Shown: piece by piece, positions 18,983-27,469 of the stretch
Layout of the letters: each line of letters opens with the position of its first letter
Numbering within the stretch: the first letter of the stretch is position 1
Made by a program: the position numbers and the translations under genes
Origin: Methylomonas sp. AM2-LC
Lineage (GTDB): Bacteria > Pseudomonadota > Gammaproteobacteria > Methylococcales > Methylomonadaceae
Direction of reading: 5' to 3'
Length of the DNA stretch: 64,000 nucleotides
Assembly: GCF_039904985.1 (NCBI RefSeq)
Contig: NZ_CP157005.1
Coordinates: forward strand, 2,852,001 to 2,916,000
The notes under the pieces: generated by a model
Told to the model about the DNA's origin: nothing
Seen by the model: only the letters and a program-made list of their open reading frames with translations
The model's database searches: none

Positions 18983-20221
18983 ATGTCAGCCACATTAATT
19001 AGCAAATCATCTGATACAGGTTCCACACCTTACAGAGTTTTGCTGTCTGTGGCATTGCCTATCCTATTGCTAGCGGCATTTCTAGGCCGGCAGATCATCG
19101 ACTTAGACAGTATTGGTTTAAATAATGGGTTCAATCACCCGTTAACGGGTTGGGATCATTTGCTAACTATGCTGGCAGTGGGTATTTGGGCAGCACAACT
19201 ACGCGGACAAGCTATCTGGATGTTACCACTGGCTTTTGTGGGTGTGATGAGTCTGGGTGGACTTGCTGGTGCTTCGGGGATTTGCATACCCAGTGTTGAA
19301 GGTATTATTCTGCTGTCTAGCGCGGTATTTAGCGTGCTTATAACTCGTAAAGTGCGTTTCAGTAGCAAGGTTAATGTACTGATAGTCGCATTTTTTGCGT
19401 TTTTCCACGGCTTTGCACATGGTCAGGAAATTTCGACATCTGCCAGCCTAATTTCGTATACGCTTGGGTTTATGTTGGCCACACTGTTATTACATGGCGC
19501 AGGCATATTACTGGCAAAACTGGTGGTTTTATCGCTTAGTTTTTTGTTGACCTTAATGTTTTCTACCTCTGCGTTGGCTATTACCACGCTAGAATTCGCC
19601 CAGCAAAATCTTATATCTGCCAGTTCTACATTCAGTTTAGAGCGCGCTCAGAATGCCGTAAAAGGTGCGGTTAATAGTGGACAAATTTCTGAAAGTGTTA
19701 GCAAATCGGTTAGTTATAACAGCGCAGCAACACCGTTATCCATCAGTGCTTGCAGTGCAGTGTTTTCAGAAACGCTGATAGTTTTGGTTCTGCTACCTTT
19801 TCAAACTATAGTGAATATAAGTTACCGTTATATATTTAACAGTGGCTTGCATTTTAAACATTTTTTTCCTGATATTAACCAATCACCCGGTCGTCATTTA
19901 CTGAGCAATGGTGTGGGTGTTACTTCACCACCTGCTTTGTTTAACGCTATATCTGCTATAAAAATCACTTCTGCTTTATATTCCGGCTTCGCTTCAATTA
20001 TTGCTGCTCAATCACTGCAATTAGCCAATACCTTCGCTTATCTAAGCAAGTTCAGCACAAAAGTAAAATTTCATCCTTTCGATAATTTCGCTTTGTTTTT
20101 TGGTTTTTATGTAAACATTATCAACCCAGCCAGTACCGCTAATAGCACTTTCCCCGACAAGGTAGTGTTATGTTTTTTTACACCTAAAAGTCAACGCACT
20201 CTCCAGCTTGGATTGGGCTAA
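18983..20221 (+). CDS. HupE/UreJ-family membrane protein with long C-terminal extension
   Basis: Inner-membrane protein. The first 200 residues or so are a HupE/UreJ domain (usual length about 190-200), with the motif HPLTGWDHLLTMLAVG and the histidine-rich FFHGFAHGQE. These are thought to bind nickel, cobalt or a related metal during transport. Six or so hydrophobic segments follow one another to about residue 195. Unlike the family norm, a further 210 residues follow with no domain I recognise, two hydrophobic stretches (LIVLVLLPFQTIV and NFALFFGFYVNII) and a Ser/Ala-rich linker. It lies in the metal cluster with Zur, ZnuD and TonB, so zinc or another divalent metal is a reasonable but unproven substrate. 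Confidence 0.75.
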   Translation: MSATLISKSSDTGSTPYRVLLSVALPILLLAAFLGRQIIDLDSIGLNNGFNHPLTGWDHLLTMLAVGIWAAQLRGQAIWMLPLAFVGVMSLGGLAGASGICIPSVEGIILLSSAVFSVLITRKVRFSSKVNVLIVAFFAFFHGFAHGQEISTSASLISYTLGFMLATLLLHGAGILLAKLVVLSLSFLLTLMFSTSALAITTLEFAQQNLISASSTFSLERAQNAVKGAVNSGQISESVSKSVSYNSAATPLSISACSAVFSETLIVLVLLPFQTIVNISYRYIFNSGLHFKHFFPDINQSPGRHLLSNGVGVTSPPALFNAISAIKITSALYSGFASIIAAQSLQLANTFAYLSKFSTKVKFHPFDNFALFFGFYVNIINPASTANSTFPDKVVLCFFTPKSQRTLQLGLG

Positions 20222-20225
20222 ATAC

Positions 20226-20244
20226 AATAACAATAATCATTATG
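20226..20244. promoter_or_regulatory. Fur-box-like sequence
   Basis: AATAACAATAATCATTATG matches the 19-bp Fur consensus at 15 of 19 positions, including an intact ATAATCATTAT core. It overlaps the start codon of the small ORF at 20242, where binding would block initiation. The region is AT-rich, so chance similarity is possible. Confidence 0.4.
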
Positions 20245-20415
20245 AACGTGACTATCACCCACTCTTTAATTCAAAAACCGCTAGTGACGCGTCTAGGTTT
20301 CCATGCCCTGGCTTTACTGACTAAACTTTCCAACGCTCAAATTGCGCAGCAGCTAAACAAACTATTATTCAAAAAAACTGTCCAACAAGTAACGATTAAT
20401 GAGAAGGTTTGCTAA
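20242..20415 (+). CDS. Small 57-residue protein translationally coupled to the downstream HupE-like gene
   Basis: ATG to TAA frame of 57 codons, whose stop overlaps the next gene's start as TAATG. That overlap is typical of translational coupling and the main reason to believe it. The product is basic and amphipathic (LGFHALALLTKLSNAQIAQQL, in part; LLFKKTVQQVTI) with no signal peptide or clear membrane helix. Its ribosome-binding site is weak and a Fur-like sequence overlaps its start. I do not recognise it. It sits between two HupE-type genes and might be a leader or accessory peptide. Confidence 0.5.
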   Translation: MNVTITHSLIQKPLVTRLGFHALALLTKLSNAQIAQQLNKLLFKKTVQQVTINEKVC

Positions 20416-21521
20416 TGAATTTTTACATTAAAGGGTTGCTGGCGCTTTTACTGACGGTATTTTCTGCTTCCGCTTTTGCACATGCGCCAGGCTTAAGTTC
20501 TATGGACGTGAGACTTAATACCGATAACACTCTGGTGAAAGTGACCTTTGCCTTACAAGACATTGAGGCGTTCGCCCCCATGGATAGTGATTTAGATGCT
20601 GAAGTTAGCGATGCAGAACGCGATGCAGCTAAACCCAGTATTGCAAAATTACTGGCCGAACAACTACATATCAGCATCGATGGTAGCCAGTATGTACCCA
20701 TAGCACCCGGCAAAGTGGAGTTTGATCAGCAAAATAACGCCCATGTAACGTTTACTTATCAAGCCACACCCAAGCAGCAATTGACTATTGATTCACGATT
20801 TTTATCACAGCTGCCGGAGGGGCATCAACAATATCTAACCCTACGTGATGATAGTGGTAAAACTCTGGTTGAAAAAATGTTGCTAAAACAGGATGCTCAG
20901 CTGAATTATAGCGTAATAGCAGAGGGCAGGGCGCAGCAAACGGCTGCACAATATACCTGGTTAGGTTCGTTTAGTGATTTTTTCAAACTCGGTGTTGAAC
21001 ATATACTAACTGGTTATGATCATCTACTGTTTTTGTTTGCCTTACTAGCAGTTACGCATAGTTTTTGGCCTGCGCTTAAAATTATTACTTTTTTTACCAT
21101 TGCCCATTCCATTACTTTGGCCTGTGCCGGTTTAAGTCTGATTGAATTACCCAGCTCCTTTGTAGAGCCTGTCATTGCTTTAACTATTATTTACGTCAGT
21201 CTGGAAAATGTGTTTCGGGGTGATCACCCCAAAGGTCGGCAGTGGCTAACATTTGGTTTTGGTTTAATACATGGTTTTGGCTTTGCCAGTGTACTGAGAG
21301 AAATGGGCATTTCCTCTGGCGAGTCGGGTATTCTGGTACCCTTATTATCTTTCAACCTAGGTATAGAGACAGGGCAATTGACAGTAGCAGCTATCGTATT
21401 GCCCATCATTTGGTGGATCAATAATAATATGAAGATTGCCGAAAAACTACTGAAAGGCTGTTCCTTATCGGTCTGTTTAATGGGTACTTACTGGCTACTA
21501 GAAAGGACTGTGTTTTTATAA
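20415..21521 (+). CDS. HupE/UreJ_2-type membrane protein with periplasmic domain
   Basis: From ATG 20415 (GAGAAGG upstream) the product has 368 residues. Signal peptide ending AFAHA; periplasmic domain (about 25-175) with an EF-hand-like loop DSDLDAEVSDAE; then the membrane domain (about 185-365) with the family's conserved metal-ligand motifs VEHILTGYDHLLFL, TIAHSITL, LIHGFGFAS and NLGIETGQL. These histidine, aspartate and glutamate clusters inside helices suggest divalent-metal transport. The gene is coupled to a small ORF upstream and followed by a secreted protein and tonB, in one direction. The substrate is unproven; zinc, nickel, cobalt and copper remain possible. Confidence 0.82.
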   Translation: MNFYIKGLLALLLTVFSASAFAHAPGLSSMDVRLNTDNTLVKVTFALQDIEAFAPMDSDLDAEVSDAERDAAKPSIAKLLAEQLHISIDGSQYVPIAPGKVEFDQQNNAHVTFTYQATPKQQLTIDSRFLSQLPEGHQQYLTLRDDSGKTLVEKMLLKQDAQLNYSVIAEGRAQQTAAQYTWLGSFSDFFKLGVEHILTGYDHLLFLFALLAVTHSFWPALKIITFFTIAHSITLACAGLSLIELPSSFVEPVIALTIIYVSLENVFRGDHPKGRQWLTFGFGLIHGFGFASVLREMGISSGESGILVPLLSFNLGIETGQLTVAAIVLPIIWWINNNMKIAEKLLKGCSLSVCLMGTYWLLERTVFL

Positions 21522-21628
21522 ACATAAATGTTTTTATTGGCTAGGCAGATTTCGTACAAACTGATAGTTAAATGCTTAACAGTGGTATTTGATAGTCGCT
21601 AATAATTAAAATAACAAAGAGGTGCAGT

Positions 21629-22168
21629 ATGAACATGTTAAAACTCTTCTATTTAAGCTTGGTACTGATTTTTATTCAGTTTCCAGCGCAGGCTGCCAAT
21701 AAATACAGTTTAGAGCCAGGTGACATTGTATTAACCAATTGTCACGATATTTACACTAAAGGGGTGATTAAATCTAAAGTCGACGACGGATATACCGTTC
21801 ATTTCCCTAAGGATAGCCGGCCCATTCAGTGTCCACCGTTTCGTTGGCATGCAGAATTCGTAACACCCTTTCAATCTGTTAACGAATACCGGTTGCAATT
21901 CCTGGGGGGATTGAAACGTGAATTGTTATTTAAAGTCGGCGAAAAAGTCACTATGCGCTTCGAACCGGACAGACGGGTGGTTAATAGTAAAGCGGTAGTT
22001 GATATTGACACCGAAATTACCGACATCAGTAGTAATGGTGCGATTGCCGTTAAACTGTTAAGTACTCAGCCAGATGCCATTGCAACATTTTGGCAGTGGG
22101 TTGGTACCAATTATATCGATTTACGCCATAAAGCTTTGGCGCAAGAAAGAAGTAAAAGAACACAATAA
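21629..22168 (+). CDS. Secreted protein of unknown function
   Basis: A 179-residue protein with a signal peptide (cleavage after FPAQA). The mature part begins with a compact beta-rich segment, YSLEPGDIVLTNCHDIYTKG, resembling SH3-like or tudor-like barrels, with a pair of cysteines (NCHD and IQCPP). It ends in a basic tail. I do not recognise the family. It has a good ribosome-binding site (AGAGGTGCAGT) and lies 107 bp after the HupE-like gene and 34 bp before the broken tonB, so it probably belongs to the same metal-uptake transcription unit. Confidence 0.75.
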   Translation: MNMLKLFYLSLVLIFIQFPAQAANKYSLEPGDIVLTNCHDIYTKGVIKSKVDDGYTVHFPKDSRPIQCPPFRWHAEFVTPFQSVNEYRLQFLGGLKRELLFKVGEKVTMRFEPDRRVVNSKAVVDIDTEITDISSNGAIAVKLLSTQPDAIATFWQWVGTNYIDLRHKALAQERSKRTQ

Positions 22169-22202
22169 TTTAATTAATACTTTACGTATTGGCACATAAA
22201 CA

Positions 22203-22866
22203 ATGTATATATCTTTTAATGAACAATCAGCTGCGCTATCTGACATGGGCTCAACACAGCTTAGATCTAACTTGAATAGGGGACGAAAGCCAAGCTTAGG
22301 GGCGACTTTATTAGGTGAAGAACGCCCCAGAGATATGTTTATACTCATATTTATTTTAGTGCTATTGCTGCATGTTTGGGGGATCTTATGGCAACGTTTT
22401 AATCAGGACGAAGTCGTCACAGAAGCTAAGCCGTAAACCAACACCAGTGGTCACTAAGCCAGTGGTTGAAACGCCAGCAGAAACTCAGGCTCCAGCACCT
22501 GTGGCAACACAAACACCTACAACATCAACCACTTCAACGTCCACAACAGCCACTAACGCTGTGTCATCCGAACCTGAAACTTTTACTCAGGCCAATTATC
22601 GTGCTAACTATGCGATTAACCCAAAACCAGAATACCCCGCTATAGCCAGAAGCCGCGAATGGGAAGGTAAGGTGTTATTGCGTGTACAAGTATCTGCAGA
22701 GGGTTTAACCGAAAGTGTAAAGATAGATAAAAGTAGCGGTCATGATATTTTGGACGATTGCGCCATTGAGGCCGTTAAAAAATGGCGATTTATACCCGCT
22801 AAACGTGGAGACACGCCGGTAGCTAGTTCGGTTATCGTACCCATTTCATTCAGTTTAAGTGAATAG
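22203..22866 (+). pseudogene. tonB: TonB energy transducer, disrupted by a one-base frameshift
   Basis: The two halves of a TonB lie in different frames. 22203-22436 encodes the cytoplasmic N-terminus and the membrane anchor (FILIFILVLLLHVWGILW). From about 22431 to 22866 the other frame encodes the Pro/Thr-rich periplasmic linker and the C-terminal TonB domain (PKPEYPAIARSREWEGKVLL; AVKKWRFIPAK). Removing one T at 22434, within CCGTAAACC, restores a continuous EAKPKPTPVV. As written, the protein stops after the anchor and would be inactive. The cause could be a true mutation, a sequencing error or recoding. It would have energised the nearby ZnuD-like receptor. It converges with the TfoX-like gene 7 bp away. 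Confidence 0.8.
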
Positions 22867-22873
22867 AGGCGGC

Positions 22874-23212
22874 TTATTTTTTTAGTTTTCGGGCGATTTG
22901 TATGGCTTCTTTAGCCCATTCGGTGAGTAATTCTTGGTTTTCTATGACGTCATCAGGCACTGTAAAGTACTTGTTAACATACACAGTTTTTACCTTAGTC
23001 TGGTACTGAAAACAGCTCATTCCTTGTGCTTGATATTTTGTGCGAGTGGCGTTATCAACCACAAAATACAACACATTTCCCATAGCCATAGCAAATTGTA
23101 CTGCATCCTGTTTTAGGCCAATACCGCCAAAAAATGAAACACAGGATAGGGCAGTGATGGAGTCTAACTGTTCCAACACGTAGTTAACAAACTGCTGTGT
23201 ATTTGCTGTCAT
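22874..23212 (-). CDS. TfoX N-terminal-domain protein
   Basis: Small cytosolic protein of 112 residues made of a single TfoX/Sxy N-terminal domain: SFFGGIGLKQDAVQFAMAMG, LYFVVDNATRTKY, then FQYQTK and a VPDDV motif before the last helix. The usual competence regulator TfoX/Sxy has an additional C-terminal domain that is absent here, so this is a stand-alone TfoX_N protein whose role is not established. It converges with the tonB fragment and lies 14 bp downstream of the next minus-strand gene, so the two may be cotranscribed. Confidence 0.85.
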   Translation of the reverse strand: MTANTQQFVNYVLEQLDSITALSCVSFFGGIGLKQDAVQFAMAMGNVLYFVVDNATRTKYQAQGMSCFQYQTKVKTVYVNKYFTVPDDVIENQELLTEWAKEAIQIARKLKK

Positions 23213-23226
23213 TCAACAATTTTAAT

Positions 23227-23712
23227 TTAAAGATAGAATAAGCTATTTGCATTATCAACGAAGTAACTGACTAGAAATTCCATTCGATCAATATCAACAG
23301 TGTACTCATTCGGTAAGTCGTTATAGGCTGTCGTTACTGCATCAACATCGCCATCGGTAGATAACCAGGCATCATAGCCGCGTTCTAGTGCATCAGCTTC
23401 ACACCTTAAACCCACCGCCTTGTATGAATCGATAACGCGTTGAATAGTGGCTTCGCGGTTGCCGAAAGCATACCAGCCTGAAAATTGGCATTGCGCCTCC
23501 CAATCGAAGAGATAGGCCACCAGAATATACCCCTTTGGCAAACCTTCTTCAGCAATATCAGAATTGAACAGAGCTATTCCAAGCTCCATAAATAAGTCTA
23601 TGCAGTTAGAGTGATTATTGGCTTTCCAAATTTCTATTGGTGTGTTCTTAGGAGCAACTGGGCTTTTGCTAACCGCTTCAAGTATGGGGATAACTTGGGT
23701 AGGCAATTGCAT
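23227..23712 (-). CDS. Small cytosolic protein, possibly DUF4375/DMP19-like
   Basis: 161 residues from the ATG at 23712, chosen because GGAGG lies 6 nt upstream; an ATG four codons earlier contains that ribosome-binding site itself. No signal peptide or membrane segment. The central region CQFSGWYAFGNREATIQRVIDSY and the following helix (EADALERGYDAW) recall the DUF4375/DMP19 pattern of an aromatic-rich N-G-G-like loop followed by paired helices, but the match is weak. It is acidic overall. Probably cotranscribed with the TfoX_N gene downstream. Function unknown. Confidence 0.7.
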   Translation of the reverse strand: MQLPTQVIPILEAVSKSPVAPKNTPIEIWKANNHSNCIDLFMELGIALFNSDIAEEGLPKGYILVAYLFDWEAQCQFSGWYAFGNREATIQRVIDSYKAVGLRCEADALERGYDAWLSTDGDVDAVTTAYNDLPNEYTVDIDRMEFLVSYFVDNANSLFYL

Positions 23713-23869
23713 AGAGACCTCCATTGATTGTCTTTGATAAATTAAGCTATATGATCACCGATTGTAAGATAATGAGCAATACACTGATGTAATAGTATAG
23801 GGGAGTAGTATATGCACTTTTCAAAATATAAGCATAGCATTGTTACTAGCATAACCAACTTTATATTCC

Positions 23870-24107
23870 ATGAGTAATAAATACCATTATAATTTTTGTT
23901 CTGATATCCTTAATACAAGGCTGTACTGCAACATATCATCCTAAAGTTAACCAGGATGCTGGCTTGACTGCTACTTCGAACAACTTTAGTCTGCCAACTG
24001 GTAATGTTTTTGTATTAAATAAAGATTTGGCCTTTGAATATGCCATTTTTAAACAGTCAAGGCTTTTTACAGAAACCGATAAATCCGAAGACACTATTTG
24101 TTGTTAA
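23870..24107 (+). pseudogene. Broken small lipoprotein gene
   Basis: The frame 23874-24107 reads IIIFVLISLIQGC followed by TATYHPKVNQDAG and an 80-residue total. That is a lipoprotein signal peptide and lipobox, but it has no ATG, GTG or TTG at its head and is preceded directly by TGA. An ATG at 23870 lies one frame off and continues MSNKYHYN before running out of frame. One base change would join the two. Either a frameshifted pseudogene or a gene using a non-standard start. The rest of 23725-24149 shows nothing else. Confidence 0.5.
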
Positions 24108-24149
24108 ATTAAACCAACTGCGGCCAATCTCGTTCTCACTCTGCCTAGC

Positions 24150-25595
24150 TTAAAAATATCTGGCATTTATCCAAAAATGTACAACAATACTAGCTATATA
24201 ACCAAGCAAAATTACGGGCATCCAGCGCATGTGGAAAGCGAAAGTATAGCCTTCCTTGATTTGTCCGAGCAATGCGACTCCGGGCGCTGATCCTATTGAA
24301 AGTAGACTACCGCCTACACCGAGAGTTAACGTCAACAACAGCCATTGGCCATTAGGAAGCTCAGGATGCATACTTAATACGGCAAACATTAATGTGCCGT
24401 TATCAACAAACGCAGATGAAAGGCCGATACTAATATTGGCAATCGTGGGGCTAATCATTCCGAACATAAAATGTGCTATAGCATTAAGATAGCCAACGAA
24501 CCCCAGAGCACCAATCATCATCATTGCACCATAAAAAAATAGTAGCGTATCCCAATCTATATTGCCTATATTTTTGAAGATGTCAAAATCCTGTTTCCTA
24601 TTATCGGTAGTAACTACTCCCTGAAGCTGAGATACATGGTCTAATTTACCTTTACCTTCATGTTTCGTCCTGGTTAGATAAAAGCAAAAAAATTCCAATA
24701 TACCAAGCCCAGCCATCATACCAGCGGCAGGGGGCAGTTCCAAAACAACATTAGACCAAACTGTAATTATGAGTGTTACGATGAATAGTAAAATAATTCG
24801 CTTGCTTCCGCGACGAAGCAACATAGAACGAGTGGACGCTATTGGTATTTCTTTGGGGACAAAAAAATGCATTACGGCTGCTGGTAAAAGAAAATCGACC
24901 AAACATGGAACAGCCAATGAGAAAAATTCATAGAAATGCAGGATTTTATGTTGCCAGACGAACAAAGTTGATATGCCGCCTAATGGACTTAACGAACCTC
25001 CAGCATTGGTTGCGACGATAATATTAACGCAAGCCAGGGCAACAAATTCTTTCTTATATTTACCAACCGCCGCAGCAACAGCACCCATTAGAAGCGCAAC
25101 TGCCATACCACTTATCACTGTAGACAGTAGAAAGGCAAGAACTCCGGTAATCCAGAACAATTGCCGGTAACTGTATTGTCGGTTTAACAACCAAATCCTG
25201 AGTACGTTGAATATACCGCGTTCCTCCATCGCGTTTAGGTAGGTCATCGACACTAGGGTAAATAAAAATAATTCGATATAAGCCAGTAGATTGCTTTCAA
25301 ATGCGACTGCAGCAACTTTGGCTTCGTCATGCATAGCATAGTAGATACATATCGTAAACCACACGAGTGCAGAACCCAACACCATTGGTTTAGACTTGCG
25401 AAGTTCGATTACTTCTTCAGACATTGCGGCTACATAAGCCAGAACGGTAAATGCTAAAGAAAGATAGCCAATGATATGATGCGTTAAGTCCAATGACTTG
25501 GGTGTGTTTAAAATTTCCAAAGTTTCGCCAGCAAATGCCGCAGTGGGAAATAGTAAAAATGCATAGCTTAAGAACTTAAATAATTTACTGTTCAA
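24150..25595 (-). CDS. nhaD: Na+/H+ antiporter, NhaD type
   Basis: Inner-membrane sodium/proton antiporter of the NhaD branch of the ion-transporter (ArsB/NhaD) superfamily, 481 residues. An N-terminal signal-like segment is followed by about a dozen membrane helices. Diagnostic stretches are VNIIVATNAGGSLSPLGGIS (with the ATNAGG motif), the late SSAFVDNGTLMFA and GVGGSLLSIGSAPGVALLG, all part of the two inverted-repeat hairpin tips of this fold. It would export Na+ or Li+ and help pH and salt homeostasis. The start is TTG at 25595 with AAAGGTC just upstream. It stands alone, downstream of the group II intron. Confidence 0.9.
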   Translation of the reverse strand: MNSKLFKFLSYAFLLFPTAAFAGETLEILNTPKSLDLTHHIIGYLSLAFTVLAYVAAMSEEVIELRKSKPMVLGSALVWFTICIYYAMHDEAKVAAVAFESNLLAYIELFLFTLVSMTYLNAMEERGIFNVLRIWLLNRQYSYRQLFWITGVLAFLLSTVISGMAVALLMGAVAAAVGKYKKEFVALACVNIIVATNAGGSLSPLGGISTLFVWQHKILHFYEFFSLAVPCLVDFLLPAAVMHFFVPKEIPIASTRSMLLRRGSKRIILLFIVTLIITVWSNVVLELPPAAGMMAGLGILEFFCFYLTRTKHEGKGKLDHVSQLQGVVTTDNRKQDFDIFKNIGNIDWDTLLFFYGAMMMIGALGFVGYLNAIAHFMFGMISPTIANISIGLSSAFVDNGTLMFAVLSMHPELPNGQWLLLTLTLGVGGSLLSIGSAPGVALLGQIKEGYTFAFHMRWMPVILLGYIASIVVHFWINARYF

Positions 25596-25727
25596 TTAAT
25601 TGACCTTTTAAACAAATAGGGTTAATTACCTCATAATGTGACCGTAAAGATTGCTCCGTCAATGAGTATAGACGCTATTGCCCATTGTCAGGTAGGAACG
25701 GCGTATTGCTACGCCATCCCCCCTTAA

Positions 25728-25761
25728 GAACCGTACATGATAGTTTCCCATCATACGGCTC
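25728..25761 (-). ncRNA. Group II intron domain V
   Basis: 34-nt catalytic hairpin. An 8-bp lower stem (GAGCCGTA pairing with TACGGTTC) holds the AGC catalytic triad, then comes a two-base bulge (TG), then a 6-bp upper stem (TGATGG with CTATCA) closed by a GAAA tetraloop. All features of an active domain V are present. Confidence 0.9.
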
Positions 25762-27469
25762 AAGCCTCCATAAATCCTGTTTGATCAGAACCGGCAGTTT
25801 CCTTATTTTTACGGTTATGGACTTGTCTATGACAGTTCGGGTGTAATAACATAAGGTTTGTTACTCTGTTTTTACCGCCGTCTGTTTTACGCTGGATGTA
25901 GTGAATATTGCACCCCGTATCCTTCGTAATTCTTTCGTTGCAGTTCGGACATTTGCCTTCCTGTGCGTACCAAAGAAAAAGCAATTGGTTCTTTCCTTTG
26001 AGGCTTTCTCTCATTTGCAGGCCAAGCCTGTTTTCGAAATACTCTTCCCAGACCGGATTGAACGGGTGTGCTTCCGCTTTTATCTTGATATGTCGGCGAA
26101 TGGGCGTATCACTAGCATTTACCAGTTTAACCCTTATCACTTCTCCATCCTCAGTTTTAACCTTCGTGGCAAACACCCAGTTACGCAGTCCTTCGCTTTC
26201 AAAATATCTATCCTTTATCCACCGAAGTGGTTTATTTGGATGTCTTCGACAAGCCCATTGCCAAAGCTTTTTCCAGATGAAGTGATCAACCTTAGAAAAG
26301 GTTTCCTTCGCCACCTGATTTTGGTGATAATTAGCCCATCCCCTTATGATTGGATTTAGGAGCCTAATTACATTTTCCTGTTTTGCTGTTTGGTTTTCTT
26401 TGATTATCAGTCGAATTTTCCGTAAGAATGCTTGTACATTCTTTTTCGCAGGTTTGATGAGTAGTTTCCCACCGTATTTACGAAAGTTCCACCCTAAGAA
26501 ATCAAAGCCTTCATCAATATGCACAATCTTGGTTTTTTCTTCTGATAGCGATAATCCTCTGTCCTTCAGAAAGTTCTCAATAATCAACTTTGCCTGCTCC
26601 AGCGTTTCTTTCGTTGCGCCGGTGATAACAAAGTCATCTGCATATCGAATAAAATTGACTTTTCCCTTCCATCTTTTCTTGCTGGTTTTTGTACCAAAGT
26701 GCGCGGCCAGTTCGATTTCAAGACCATCTAAAGCCATATTAGCCAGCGTTGGCGAGGCAATACCCCCTTGCGGAGTGCCGGCTTGCGTTGGAAACCAATT
26801 TCCTTTTTCAACAAAACCACTTTTCAGCCATTTTCTGAGTACGGTTTTATCCATAGGGATATTCGCCAGTAACCAGTCATGACTAATATTGTCAAAGCAT
26901 CCAGATATATCTGCATCTAAAACCCACTGCGCTGAGTTTTTACTCACTAATGCCGCAAAGCATTGTGCCGCCGCATCTCTACAAGCTCTTTCTGGACGGA
27001 ATCCATAGGAATTGTGATCCGCTTTGGTTTCAGCTATCGGTTGCAAGCCCAGTAAATGCAGCGCTTGCATTGCTCTATCTCGTAGGGTTGGAATCCCTAA
27101 AGGACGCAGTTTACCGTTTGCTTTGGGAATTTTGACTCTTCTCAGCGGTTGTGGTTGATAGCCTCTTCCTTTGAACGAGTTAATTGCCTTGGCCTTTTGC
27201 TCAGGAGTATTCCAAGTTTCCCCGTCAACTCCTGGGGTGTTTTTACCGCGATTTTCAGTAACTCGTTTTACAGCAACTGCCTTGCCATAAAATGAGTGCG
27301 TCAGCAACCATTGTAAAGCTTTCGCCTTATTCCAGCGGCCTTCGCTGACTGCCTTTGCAATACGTACTTGTAGCCTTCTCACTATTCGATGAGCCTGCCC
27401 CCAGTCAATACTGTGCCAGTTCACGTCATAATGGGAGGCTGCACCAACTGCACTAGGTGTCGTCGTCAT
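25760..27469 (-). CDS. ltrA: Group II intron reverse transcriptase/maturase with HNH endonuclease
   Basis: 569-residue intron-encoded protein. In order: N-terminal RT extension (about 15-95, WHSIDWGQAHRIVRRLQVRI), reverse transcriptase (about 95-345) with the catalytic YADD in NFIRYADDFVITG and the QGGIASP block, maturase domain X (about 360-450, INPIIRGWANYH-like pattern) and a C-terminal HNH nuclease (about 505-555, CPNCNERIT, IHYIQRKTDGGKNRVTN and HPNCHRQVHN). All catalytic residues are intact, so the protein should support splicing and target-primed mobility. It has a near-perfect AGGAGG ribosome-binding site. It resembles the chloroplast-like bacterial class; that classification is inference. 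Confidence 0.93.
   Translation of the reverse strand: MTTTPSAVGAASHYDVNWHSIDWGQAHRIVRRLQVRIAKAVSEGRWNKAKALQWLLTHSFYGKAVAVKRVTENRGKNTPGVDGETWNTPEQKAKAINSFKGRGYQPQPLRRVKIPKANGKLRPLGIPTLRDRAMQALHLLGLQPIAETKADHNSYGFRPERACRDAAAQCFAALVSKNSAQWVLDADISGCFDNISHDWLLANIPMDKTVLRKWLKSGFVEKGNWFPTQAGTPQGGIASPTLANMALDGLEIELAAHFGTKTSKKRWKGKVNFIRYADDFVITGATKETLEQAKLIIENFLKDRGLSLSEEKTKIVHIDEGFDFLGWNFRKYGGKLLIKPAKKNVQAFLRKIRLIIKENQTAKQENVIRLLNPIIRGWANYHQNQVAKETFSKVDHFIWKKLWQWACRRHPNKPLRWIKDRYFESEGLRNWVFATKVKTEDGEVIRVKLVNASDTPIRRHIKIKAEAHPFNPVWEEYFENRLGLQMRESLKGKNQLLFLWYAQEGKCPNCNERITKDTGCNIHYIQRKTDGGKNRVTNLMLLHPNCHRQVHNRKNKETAGSDQTGFMEA

Noticed and set aside
22203..22436. Stand-alone 77-aa membrane protein
   Set aside because: Better explained as the N-terminal half of the frameshifted tonB, because the Pro-rich linker continues in the next frame without a gap.
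25901..26882. Plus-strand frames of 125-178 codons antisense to the intron protein
   Set aside because: Composition is that of a reversed coding strand; the RT frame carries all conserved motifs.
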